NCBI GenBank assembly: GCA_030426685.1 | Contig: JAUHYC010000013.1 | Location: 1-64,000 of the forward strand | Origin: Alphaproteobacteria bacterium | Lineage (GTDB): Bacteria; Pseudomonadota; Alphaproteobacteria; Rhodobacterales; Rhodobacteraceae | Reading direction: 5' to 3' | Length of the DNA: 64,000 bases | Shown here: one piece after another, positions 18,437 to 25,979 of the stretch | How the letters are laid out: each line of letters starts with the position of its first letter | How positions within the stretch are numbered: position 1 is the first letter of the stretch | The notes under the pieces: generated by a model | Told to the model about the DNA's origin: nothing | The model's database searches: none | Seen by the model: only the letters and a program-made list of their open reading frames with translations | Translations under genes and position numbers: made by a program

Positions 18437-18490
18437 AATTGGTACAATACGGGCATTGAGGTCGCATATCCGGCCTGCCATAGCTAGCCC

Positions 18491-19477
18491 ATGAGAATTG
18501 CGATCAACGGATTCGGCCGCATCGGCCGTACGATCCTGCGTCAGGTCCTCAGCCTGCCGCAGCATTCGGATGTCGAACTGGTGCTGATCAACGATATCGC
18601 TGCACCGGAAACTTGCGCATACCTGTTCAAATACGACAGCACATTCGGGCCGTATTCCGGTTCCGTCACCTGTGACAATGCGGCTTTGAACATTGATGGC
18701 CGGGCCATTCCCTTGTCACACAGTGCCGATCTGGCGCGGGTGGACCTTTCCGGGGTCGATGTTCTGTTGGATTGCACCGGTGTCGCGCGCAGCTCGGATG
18801 TCGCTGGCCGCGGATTGAGCGTGGGTGCGGGCAAAGTGCTGATCTCGGGGCCATCACCTGCCGCCGAGGTTACGGTGGTTCTGGGTGCAAACGAAGACCA
18901 ACTGGGTAACGCAAGAATCGTATCGAACGCGTCCTGTACCACCAACGGGCTGGCACCGCTGGTTAAACTGTTGGACGAGATCGGCGGGCTTGTCTCGGGT
19001 CACATGACCACGATCCATTGCTACACCAACAGCCAACCCATGGTCGACGCGCCGCGGGGCGACCTTGCCCGCTCTCGTGCCGGTGCGCTGTCGATGGTGC
19101 CGACAACCTCCAGCGCGACGCATCTGATCGATGTGGTTCTGCCGCAACTCGCCGGTCGCATCTCGGGTGCTGCGGTCCGCGTTCCCACCGCGAGCGTATC
19201 TGCTATTGATCTGGTGGCCACGCTTGATCACAGCATGAGTGCAGATCAGCTCACCCACAGGCTGCGCGGCGCCGTCGAGGCATCGGACGTTTTGGGCTGG
19301 ACCGATCTGCCGCTGGTTTCATCGGACCTGCGGACGCGACCGGAATCTTTGGTCCTGGCCGGGCCCGAGATACGCATGATCGGTGAACGGCAGGTCAGGG
19401 TCTTCGGCTGGTACGACAATGAATGGGGCTTTTCGGCCCGCATGTTGGATGTCGCCCGCCTGATGGCGGGTAAGTGA
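18491..19477 (+). CDS. gap: Type I glyceraldehyde-3-phosphate dehydrogenase (paralogue)
   Basis: NAD-dependent oxidation of glyceraldehyde 3-phosphate to 1,3-bisphosphoglycerate. The NAD loop is NGFGRIGR, with Asp35 (LIND) favouring NAD. The catalytic pair is in standard positions: Cys149 in SNASCTTNG and His176 in TTIHCYTN. Length 328 is normal. A substituted anion site is seen at residues 205-210: PTTSSATH replaces the usual PTTTGAAK, which normally helps hold the inorganic phosphate. The RVPT motif is intact. Together with its location in a urate-degradation cluster this suggests a secondary paralogue; erythrose-4-phosphate or another aldehyde as substrate cannot be excluded. A hairpin follows the stop. 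Confidence 0.85.
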   Translation: MRIAINGFGRIGRTILRQVLSLPQHSDVELVLINDIAAPETCAYLFKYDSTFGPYSGSVTCDNAALNIDGRAIPLSHSADLARVDLSGVDVLLDCTGVARSSDVAGRGLSVGAGKVLISGPSPAAEVTVVLGANEDQLGNARIVSNASCTTNGLAPLVKLLDEIGGLVSGHMTTIHCYTNSQPMVDAPRGDLARSRAGALSMVPTTSSATHLIDVVLPQLAGRISGAAVRVPTASVSAIDLVATLDHSMSADQLTHRLRGAVEASDVLGWTDLPLVSSDLRTRPESLVLAGPEIRMIGERQVRVFGWYDNEWGFSARMLDVARLMAGK

Positions 19478-19502
19478 CGGCCCCGCACGGTGGCGGGGCC
19501 GT
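19477..19502. terminator. Bidirectional hairpin between gap and the NCS2 permease
   Basis: Perfect 10-bp stem ACGGCCCCGC (19477-19486) / GCGGGGCCGT (19493-19502) with a 6-nt loop, between two converging genes 35 bp apart. The U-tract is weak on both strands, but position and stem strength suggest it serves both transcripts. Confidence 0.6.
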
Positions 19503-19512
19503 TCGATTGCGC

Positions 19513-20940
19513 TCAATCGTGGGGCAGACTGCCAGAGCCGTGACCTGCCATGCCGCCCGAAACCTCTTCGGTTGATTCCTCGGCAAGCTCTTCGGGCAGA
19601 ACCAGGTTCAGCACGATGGCGATCAGCGCTGCGGGCAGCAAGCCACTGGTCATCAGGATTCGAAGCGTATCCGGCAGATGCTGAACCGCACCAGGCTCCA
19701 ACTGCAATCCAAGGCCAATCGACAGGGAGATCGCAAAGATCACCATGTTGCGCCGGTTCCAGTCCACATCGGACAGCATTGAAATACCAGCCGCCACAAC
19801 CATCCCGAACATCACGACGACACCCCCGCCCAGGACTTCGATCGGGACGGTACGGATGATGGCTCCGACCTTGGGAATAAGGCCGCACAAGATCAGGAAC
19901 ACCGCACCGCAGGTTACGACGTGGCGGCTCATGACACCCGTCATCGCGATCAGACCGACATTCTGGCTGAACGAGGTGTTGGGGAAGCCGCCAAAGATAC
20001 CGGCAACTGCTGTTCCCAGACCATCGGCGTAGGTCGCTCCGGCGATCTCGTCATCGGTCGCTTCCCGCCCGGCACCCCCCTTGGTCACACCCGACACGTC
20101 GCCCACCGTTTCGATGGCCGACACAACCGCCATCAGGCAGAACCCGATTACGGCGGCCAGCGAGAATTCGAATCCATATTTGAACGGCACCGGCAATGCG
20201 AAGGCCGAGGCGCGCGACCAGCTTGTTCCGATGGCCTCGAACGTCACCATCCCGACCATCAGCGCATAGACATAGCCAACAAGCAGGCCGACCAGAACGG
20301 CGGAGACCGAAAGCATCCCGCGGGCGAAGAACTTAAGCGCCAGTGTGACAACAATCACGACCAGAGCAGCAGACCAGTTCAGAAGCGAGCCGTATTCCGG
20401 CGTTCCAATCGCAGGCACGCCACCTGCCGAGTATTGAATGCCGACCTTGACCAGTGCCAGACCAATCATCGTTACGACAAGCCCCGTCACCAGCGGAGGT
20501 AGGGCAAATCGGATCCTGCCGATCACCAAGCCAAGAGCCGCGTGAAACAGACCCCCGATCAGGACACCGCCAAACAACGCGGCCAGCGCATCAACACCTT
20601 TGCCCGCGACCAGCGGGATCATGATGGGCAGGAACGCAAAACTTGTTCCCTGAACGATCGGCAGCGCCGCTCCGACCGGTCCGATCGTGATGGTCTGCAA
20701 CAAGGTCGCCAGACCGGCAAACAGCATCGACATCTGGATCAGATAAAGCAGCTGGGGAAAGTCGGGTGAGTTGGACCCGAATCCAAACCCTGCGGCACCC
20801 GCCACGATGATGGCAGGTGTGACGTTGGAGACGAACATCGCCAGCACGTGCTGGATGCCCAGCGGAATCGCCTTGTGCAATGCAGGTGTGTAGTTCGGGT
20901 CTCGAAGCTGTTCAGGCGTCCCTATCGAAGTTTCGGCCAT
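19513..20940 (-). CDS. NCS2-family purine permease (urate/xanthine type)
   Basis: Proton-coupled nucleobase transporter of the NAT/NCS2 family, 475 residues, about 14 helices. Family signatures: VQGTSFAFLPIM in helix 3, AIETVGDVSGVTKGG with the conserved Glu and Asp in helix 8, and NTSFSQNVGLIAMTGVMSR in helix 10 (the Q-N-V-G signature). These features place it nearer xanthine/urate carriers (PucJ, XanQ) than UraA. It follows allA and the puuE-uraD fusion on the same strand with a 69-bp gap, so it likely imports urate or a related purine for this pathway. ATG 20940 has GGAGG about 12 bases upstream. Confidence 0.88.
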   Translation of the reverse strand: MAETSIGTPEQLRDPNYTPALHKAIPLGIQHVLAMFVSNVTPAIIVAGAAGFGFGSNSPDFPQLLYLIQMSMLFAGLATLLQTITIGPVGAALPIVQGTSFAFLPIMIPLVAGKGVDALAALFGGVLIGGLFHAALGLVIGRIRFALPPLVTGLVVTMIGLALVKVGIQYSAGGVPAIGTPEYGSLLNWSAALVVIVVTLALKFFARGMLSVSAVLVGLLVGYVYALMVGMVTFEAIGTSWSRASAFALPVPFKYGFEFSLAAVIGFCLMAVVSAIETVGDVSGVTKGGAGREATDDEIAGATYADGLGTAVAGIFGGFPNTSFSQNVGLIAMTGVMSRHVVTCGAVFLILCGLIPKVGAIIRTVPIEVLGGGVVVMFGMVVAAGISMLSDVDWNRRNMVIFAISLSIGLGLQLEPGAVQHLPDTLRILMTSGLLPAALIAIVLNLVLPEELAEESTEEVSGGMAGHGSGSLPHD

Positions 20941-21009
20941 GATCTCATTGTCCTCCCTAAGATCGAATGGGGTTCTTACCGCTTCTCCGGCGGTTTCATT
21001 TGTTAGGTT

Positions 21010-21495
21010 TCAGGGCTCGACCACGTCGTAAGGCACCTCAAACCAGTATTCCTCAAGATTTGCGCCCTCACCGATCCTATCAACCACCGCGAACAGGCCG
21101 GGCCCGTGCAGTGGTGTGAGGACGCCGTGCCAAGTGTTGCGATGATAACTTACCGCCTGCCCCGGTCGGGTCATGAACGCACGCGGCAAACCGGGACGAC
21201 CGGCTTTGTCCGGGGCAACAATCACCAGAAACGGTTGATGGGTCATCGGAATGAAGGTCTGGCTGCCTTCGGGATGCCGTTCAACCATCTCCAGGCGATA
21301 AGGCAGCGCGCGCGGATTTGCGTCAAACAGGCTGATGCCCGCGCGCCCATCCGCAAAATCCAGCTGCGCGCGGTCGTGATACCGCCCGCATTGCCCCTGG
21401 TTGATGATCTTGTCCGGGGCGCCGCCGACCTCAATCAGATCGCCAAAAGGGGCAAACTCCTCAACCGAGATCGGCTCAACCACGATGCGCGTCAT
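21010..21495 (-). CDS. allA: Ureidoglycolate lyase
   Basis: Splits (S)-ureidoglycolate into glyoxylate and urea, last step of the ureide branch. The 161-residue protein has the AllA hallmarks: EEFAPFGDLIE near the N-terminus, RYHDRA in the strand before the active site, ERHPEGSQTFIPM, and a late SYHRNTWHGVLTPL with the conserved His pair. Its ATG overlaps the stop codon of the puuE-uraD fusion (ATGA), so the two are translationally coupled. Confidence 0.93.
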   Translation of the reverse strand: MTRIVVEPISVEEFAPFGDLIEVGGAPDKIINQGQCGRYHDRAQLDFADGRAGISLFDANPRALPYRLEMVERHPEGSQTFIPMTHQPFLVIVAPDKAGRPGLPRAFMTRPGQAVSYHRNTWHGVLTPLHGPGLFAVVDRIGEGANLEEYWFEVPYDVVEP

Positions 21496-22910
21496 GACGG
21501 CAACAGATCCCGCAGCCGGAATTCCGCGATCCGCTCAACCTGACGGCAGGCTTCACAGAATTCCGTGTCCCGATCCTGCCCGATCCGGCGTTCAAACGCC
21601 TGCAGGATCGAGGTTTTGTCATGGTCCCGCACCGCAATGATGAAAGGAAAGCCGAATTTCTGCGTGTACCGCTGGTTCACATCGGTGAAGGCGTCACGTT
21701 CAGCATCGGTTAGCGCATCCAACCCGGCCGAGGCCTGTTCAGAGGTGCTTTCATCCGTCAACCGCTTGGCCTGCGCCAGTTTACCCGCCAAATCGGGATG
21801 CGCTGTCAGAACGCCAAGCCGCTCATCCGGCGTGGCGGACCGGAACATCCGCGTCAGCGCATTATGCAGTCCCCCCGCAGTGTCATGCGCCGGTCCCAGT
21901 TCCAGATCATATGCCCTCTCGGCGATCCAGGCAGAATGCTCAAAAACCCCGCCATAGGTCGCCACGAACTCCGAGCGGTCCATCTGTGACGGCTTGGGAT
22001 GCTGCACGGGTGGATGCGTCGCCGACCAGTGTTCGGCGATCTGCAGGCGGGTTGCAAACCAGACATCCGAAAAGCTGCGTGCGTAGTCCAGAAAGCGCCG
22101 CAGCGCCATCACCCGCCCCGGACGCCCGATCAGCCGGCAGTGCAGGCCAATCGACAGCATCTTCGGCGATCCGGCCTCTCCCTCTTCGTAGAGCGCATCA
22201 AAGCTGTCCTTGAGGTAGGAGTAAAACTGGTTGCCCGAGTTGAACCCCTGCGGCGTGGCAAAGCGCATATCGTTGCAGTCCAGCGTATAAGGCACGATCA
22301 ACTGGTCCCGCCCCCCGGTGTGCATCCAATAGGGCAGATCGTCGGCATAGGTATCCGCGACATAGGCGAAACCGCCCTCTTCCGCGACCAGCCGTGCAGT
22401 GTTTTCTGAACAGCGCCCGGTATACCAGCCGCGCGGACGCTCCCCCACAACCTCAGTGTGCAACCGGATTGCTTCGGCGATCTGGGCGCGTTCCTCTTCC
22501 TCGGGCATATCCTTGTGTTCGACCCATTTCAGCCCGTGACTGGCGATTTCCCACCCGGCGGATTGCATGGCGGCCACCTGATCCGGAGAGCGCGCCAATG
22601 CGGTCGCAACTCCATAAACCGTGATCGGCAGATCCTTCATCAACCGGTGCAGCCGCCAGAACCCGGCCCGTGAACCGTACTCATAGATCGATTCCATGTT
22701 CCAGTGGCGTTGCCCCGGCCATTGCGCCGCACCCACGATCTCGGACAGGAACGCTTCGGACGCGGCATCACCGTGCAGTACGCAGTTTTCACCACCTTCC
22801 TCATAATTCAGCACGATCTGAACAGCCAGCTTCGCCCCGCCCGGCCATTTAGGGTCGGGTGGGGTGGCTCCGTATCCAATCATGTCCCGAGGGTAACGAG
22901 GCGGCTGCAT
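21492..22910 (-). CDS. PuuE allantoinase - UraD OHCU decarboxylase fusion
   Basis: A bifunctional enzyme of 472 residues. Residues 1 to about 300 form the polysaccharide-deacetylase-like, metal-independent allantoinase PuuE (RDMIGYG, NYEEGGE, ESIYEYGSRAGFWR, ASHGLKW). Residues about 305-470 form 2-oxo-4-hydroxy-4-carboxy-5-ureidoimidazoline decarboxylase UraD (EFVATYGGVFEHSAWIAERA, LTAHPDLAGKL, NQRYTQKFGFPFIIAVRDH). Two consecutive pathway steps, OHCU to allantoin to allantoate, are thus joined; such PuuE-UraD fusions are known in alphaproteobacteria. I start at ATG 22910, which has GGAAG upstream; ATG 22922 is also open. First gene of the operon with allA and the permease. Confidence 0.92.
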   Translation of the reverse strand: MQPPRYPRDMIGYGATPPDPKWPGGAKLAVQIVLNYEEGGENCVLHGDAASEAFLSEIVGAAQWPGQRHWNMESIYEYGSRAGFWRLHRLMKDLPITVYGVATALARSPDQVAAMQSAGWEIASHGLKWVEHKDMPEEEERAQIAEAIRLHTEVVGERPRGWYTGRCSENTARLVAEEGGFAYVADTYADDLPYWMHTGGRDQLIVPYTLDCNDMRFATPQGFNSGNQFYSYLKDSFDALYEEGEAGSPKMLSIGLHCRLIGRPGRVMALRRFLDYARSFSDVWFATRLQIAEHWSATHPPVQHPKPSQMDRSEFVATYGGVFEHSAWIAERAYDLELGPAHDTAGGLHNALTRMFRSATPDERLGVLTAHPDLAGKLAQAKRLTDESTSEQASAGLDALTDAERDAFTDVNQRYTQKFGFPFIIAVRDHDKTSILQAFERRIGQDRDTEFCEACRQVERIAEFRLRDLLPS

Positions 22911-23076
22911 GGCGTCTTCCATTCCGTTGTGCTGTTCCTATCAGACTTAACCCAGAAAGCCGCCCGGGATTATCAAATCAATCCGAACGCTGTTTCCGGT
23001 TCTTTCGGCATTTCCATAGTTTTGAGTTCTGCGCCAGACTGTGACAAACCATAAAGGCAAATCATAGGAGAGACCG

Positions 23077-23433
23077 GTGGCAGGCTATCTGACGACCCAT
23101 GTACTGGACACGGCACGCGGCTGTCCCGCCGAGGGGCTGAAAATCGCGCTATACCGGGTGACCGGGAACTCTCACCGTAAACTGGTCGAGATGGAGACCA
23201 ATGCGGACGGGCGCACCAACAGCCCGATCCTTCCGCAAGAGGAATTCAAAACCGGCACCTACGAATTGATCTTCTTCGCCGGTGACTACCTGCGTGCAAC
23301 CGGCCAGGACGGAGAAGATCCGCTGTTTCTGGATCAGGTGCCGATCCGCTTTGGCATGTCCGATCCGGATGCCCATTACCACGTTCCACTGCTGTTGTCG
23401 CCCTACGGCTATTCCACCTATCGCGGCAGTTAA
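23077..23433 (+). CDS. uraH: 5-hydroxyisourate hydrolase
   Basis: Transthyretin-like enzyme that hydrolyses 5-hydroxyisourate, the product of urate oxidation, to OHCU. The 118-residue protein has the three family signatures: [16 protein letters not shown] at the N-terminus, residues around LIFFAGDY, and the C-terminal tetrapeptide YRGS, which forms the active site. The start is GTG 23077, supported by AGGAGAG four bases before it; no ATG is nearby. It is transcribed away from the puuE-uraD operon, with a 166-bp divergent promoter region. Confidence 0.95.
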   Translation: MAGYLTTHVLDTARGCPAEGLKIALYRVTGNSHRKLVEMETNADGRTNSPILPQEEFKTGTYELIFFAGDYLRATGQDGEDPLFLDQVPIRFGMSDPDAHYHVPLLLSPYGYSTYRGS

Positions 23434-23601
23434 CTTCCGCTGGGCTCCTCCCGCCCGTCGGAAGCCCTTGTCAGGGCCACCTCCCGTTGGGCCAGGCGCT
23501 GCACCCTGCGGGCGCAGCGCGGTTGGTTTCTAAAGTGACCTCAGATTCGATAAACACAGGTGGTGCCGCACTGCGGCAAAGGCGCGGGAGATTTTCCCGG
23601 C

Positions 23602-24516
23602 TTATTGTTCGGAACTTCGAACGACTTTGCCGATCCGCTCGATCATGAATTCCATGAACAGGCGGGCCTTCGGATCCTGATGACGTCGATGGGTATAGAG
23701 ACAGGCCATCTGAACCGAAACCGGCGGAGTTTCGGTCGCGACCGGCACAAGGCGGCCAGCCTTGAGGTGTTCGGCCACTTCGAAAACCGGTTTCATTGCA
23801 ATGCCCTGACCAGACAAGGCCCAATCGGTCAGGACGTCGCCGTCATCACATTCGAACCGACCTGACACCGCGAACCGTTTTGGGCCGTCGGGCGTTTCCA
23901 GCATCCACTGAAATTCGGTGGCTCCGGGAAAACGCAGGCTCAGACATTCGTGCTTGTCCGCGATCAGGTCCGCCCCCGCCGCTGGCATACCCCGTCGCGC
24001 CACATAGTCCGGCGCGGAGCAGAGCACGCGCTGGCAGTCGGCGATCTTGCGGATGCGCAAGGTGCTGTCCTCAGGCTGGCCGATGAAAAACGCGAGATCC
24101 AGCCCTTCGGTGGTCAGGTCAACCGATCGGTCAGTCAGCCGCAAACGGACGTCGATCTCGGGGTATTCCGACAGGAAATCTGGGACATAAGGGGCGAGCA
24201 ACCGCCGCCCTACCCCCAGCGGAGCAGCAACAAACAACGACCCGCGCGGTGCTTCGGTCAGGTGCGTGACCTGCGCTTCGGCCTCATCGACAGCGTCCAG
24301 AACCGCCACCGCACCGGGGTAGAAGGCTTTGCCTTGCTCTGTTGGGGACAGGTTGCGGGTGGTGCGCTGAAACAGGCGAACACCCAGATGATCCTCAAGC
24401 TGAGATATCCGCGCCGAAGTCACGGCAGGCGAGATGCGCAGATCCCGCCCGGCGGCAGACATGCTGCCCAGATCGTAAACGCGGACAAAAGTGCGGATAT
24501 TGTCGAGATATGACAT
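23602..24516 (-). CDS. LysR-type transcriptional regulator next to puuD
   Basis: A 304-residue LysR regulator. The N-terminal winged helix-turn-helix is MSYLDNIRTFVRVYDLGSMS then AAGRDLRISPAVTSARISQL; the effector domain follows from about residue 90 with a typical SLFVAAPLGVG start. ATG 24516 is chosen; ten codons upstream are open but not family-like. It is divergent from puuD, and a TATC-N9-GATA box lies just upstream of its start codon, so it is likely autoregulated and the local activator or repressor of urate oxidation (inference). The effector, perhaps urate, is unknown. Confidence 0.9.
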   Translation of the reverse strand: MSYLDNIRTFVRVYDLGSMSAAGRDLRISPAVTSARISQLEDHLGVRLFQRTTRNLSPTEQGKAFYPGAVAVLDAVDEAEAQVTHLTEAPRGSLFVAAPLGVGRRLLAPYVPDFLSEYPEIDVRLRLTDRSVDLTTEGLDLAFFIGQPEDSTLRIRKIADCQRVLCSAPDYVARRGMPAAGADLIADKHECLSLRFPGATEFQWMLETPDGPKRFAVSGRFECDDGDVLTDWALSGQGIAMKPVFEVAEHLKAGRLVPVATETPPVSVQMACLYTHRRHQDPKARLFMEFMIERIGKVVRSSEQ

Positions 24517-24518
24517 CT

Positions 24519-24535
24519 TATCGTTTTTTTTGATA
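24519..24535. promoter_or_regulatory. Candidate LysR box (TATC-N9-GATA)
   Basis: The 17-nt sequence TATC-N9-GATA contains a T-N11-A core with dyad ends, the classic LysR recognition shape, in the 96-bp gap between lysR and puuD. It lies 2 bp upstream of the lysR start codon and about 80 bp before puuD, as expected for autoregulation and divergent control. No footprint is known, so it is only a candidate. Confidence 0.4.
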
Positions 24536-24612
24536 CAGTTTGACAATATACGGGAATACCGAAGAAAAGCCAGTGTGCCTAGTGTGGCAGCAACTTATCG
24601 GAGAGACCTTTC

Positions 24613-25836
24613 ATGTACGACTTCGCCGTATTCTGGGACTGGATAGCTTTTGCTGTACGCTGGCTGCACGTGATCACTGCGATCGCCTGGATCGGATCAT
24701 CGTTCTATTTCATTGCACTCGATCTTGGTCTGAACCGCAACATTCCCGGCCCGGCGGATGGCGAGGAATGGCAGGTACACGGCGGGGGTTTTTACCACAT
24801 CCAGAAATATCTGGTCGCGCCCGAGCGGATGCCGGACCACCTGACCTGGTTCAAATGGGAAAGCTACGCAACCTGGCTCAGCGGTGCGGCACTGCTGATG
24901 ATCGTCTATTGGGTCGGGGGTGAACTCTATCTGATCGATGCGCAAAAAGCCGATCTGGCGCTGTGGCAGGGCATCCTGATCTCGGCCGCATCGCTGACGG
25001 TGGGTTGGCTGGTCTATGACAACCTTTGCAAATCAGGATTGGGAGAACGCCCCACCCTGTTGATGCTGTTGCTGTTCGTGCTGCTTGTGGCGATGGGCTG
25101 GGGGTATAACCAGATCTTCACCGGTCGGGCGATGATGCTGCATCTGGGGGCGTTTACCGCAACAATCATGACGGCCAACGTCTTCTTCATCATCATGCCG
25201 AACCAGCGCATTGTGGTAGATGATCTCAAAAACGGACGCACGCCGGACCCAAAATACGGAAAGATCGCCAAACTGCGTTCGACCCACAACAACTACCTGA
25301 CTCTGCCGGTGGTTTTCCTGATGCTGTCGAACCACTACCCGTTAGCCTTTGCCACTGAATACAACTGGATCATTGCCGCGCTGGTGTTTCTGATGGGGGT
25401 CACGATCCGGCACTATTTCAACACCCGACATGCCCGCGCCGGAAATCCTACATGGACATGGGCCGTCACCGCATTGCTGTTCCTGGCCATCATGTGGCTG
25501 TCTACAGCTTCGATGCACGAGCCGCTGGAAGAAGCCGAAGCCCAGCCTTTGACGCCGTATGAACAGAAGTTCGCGGCGGCCGACGGGTTCGAAGAGGCGC
25601 ATGACGTCGTGCTGGGCCGCTGCTCGATGTGTCACGCGCGCGAGCCTGTTTGGGAGGGCATCGTCTGGGCCCCCAAGGGTGTGCTGCTGGAAACCGAGGC
25701 AGACATCGCGCGCAACGCGCAGCAGATCTACCTGCAATCGGGGGTGTCCCACGCCATGCCACCCGCCAACGTGACCTATATGGAGCCCGAAGATCGCGCA
25801 GCGATCATCCGCTGGTTCCGAAACGCTCAACTGTGA
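24613..25836 (+). CDS. puuD: Membrane urate hydroxylase (PuuD)
   Basis: Oxidises urate to 5-hydroxyisourate using an integral membrane domain and a C-terminal cytochrome c. The 407-residue protein starts with MYDFAVFWDWIAFAVRWLHV and has about eight helices (DUF989-type urate oxidase domain, residues 1-300). The periplasmic C-terminal domain carries a haem-binding CSMCH at 337-341 and a distal Met in HAMPPAN. This is the known alternative to soluble uricase and passes electrons to the respiratory chain rather than making hydrogen peroxide. Divergent from the LysR gene; 143 bp before tamA. Confidence 0.94.
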   Translation: MYDFAVFWDWIAFAVRWLHVITAIAWIGSSFYFIALDLGLNRNIPGPADGEEWQVHGGGFYHIQKYLVAPERMPDHLTWFKWESYATWLSGAALLMIVYWVGGELYLIDAQKADLALWQGILISAASLTVGWLVYDNLCKSGLGERPTLLMLLLFVLLVAMGWGYNQIFTGRAMMLHLGAFTATIMTANVFFIIMPNQRIVVDDLKNGRTPDPKYGKIAKLRSTHNNYLTLPVVFLMLSNHYPLAFATEYNWIIAALVFLMGVTIRHYFNTRHARAGNPTWTWAVTALLFLAIMWLSTASMHEPLEEAEAQPLTPYEQKFAAADGFEEAHDVVLGRCSMCHAREPVWEGIVWAPKGVLLETEADIARNAQQIYLQSGVSHAMPPANVTYMEPEDRAAIIRWFRNAQL

Positions 25837-25979
25837 ACCGGCCCGCTACTAAAACAAACCGACCGAGAGTTTAGTTCTTTCCCTGAGCGCCCTCAGATGC
25901 TCTAACATGAGATCAACAAGCCGCATCAATCTGTTTCGCGGCGATCATGATTTCGACTTGGGGCAGTTGGAGCCAGACA

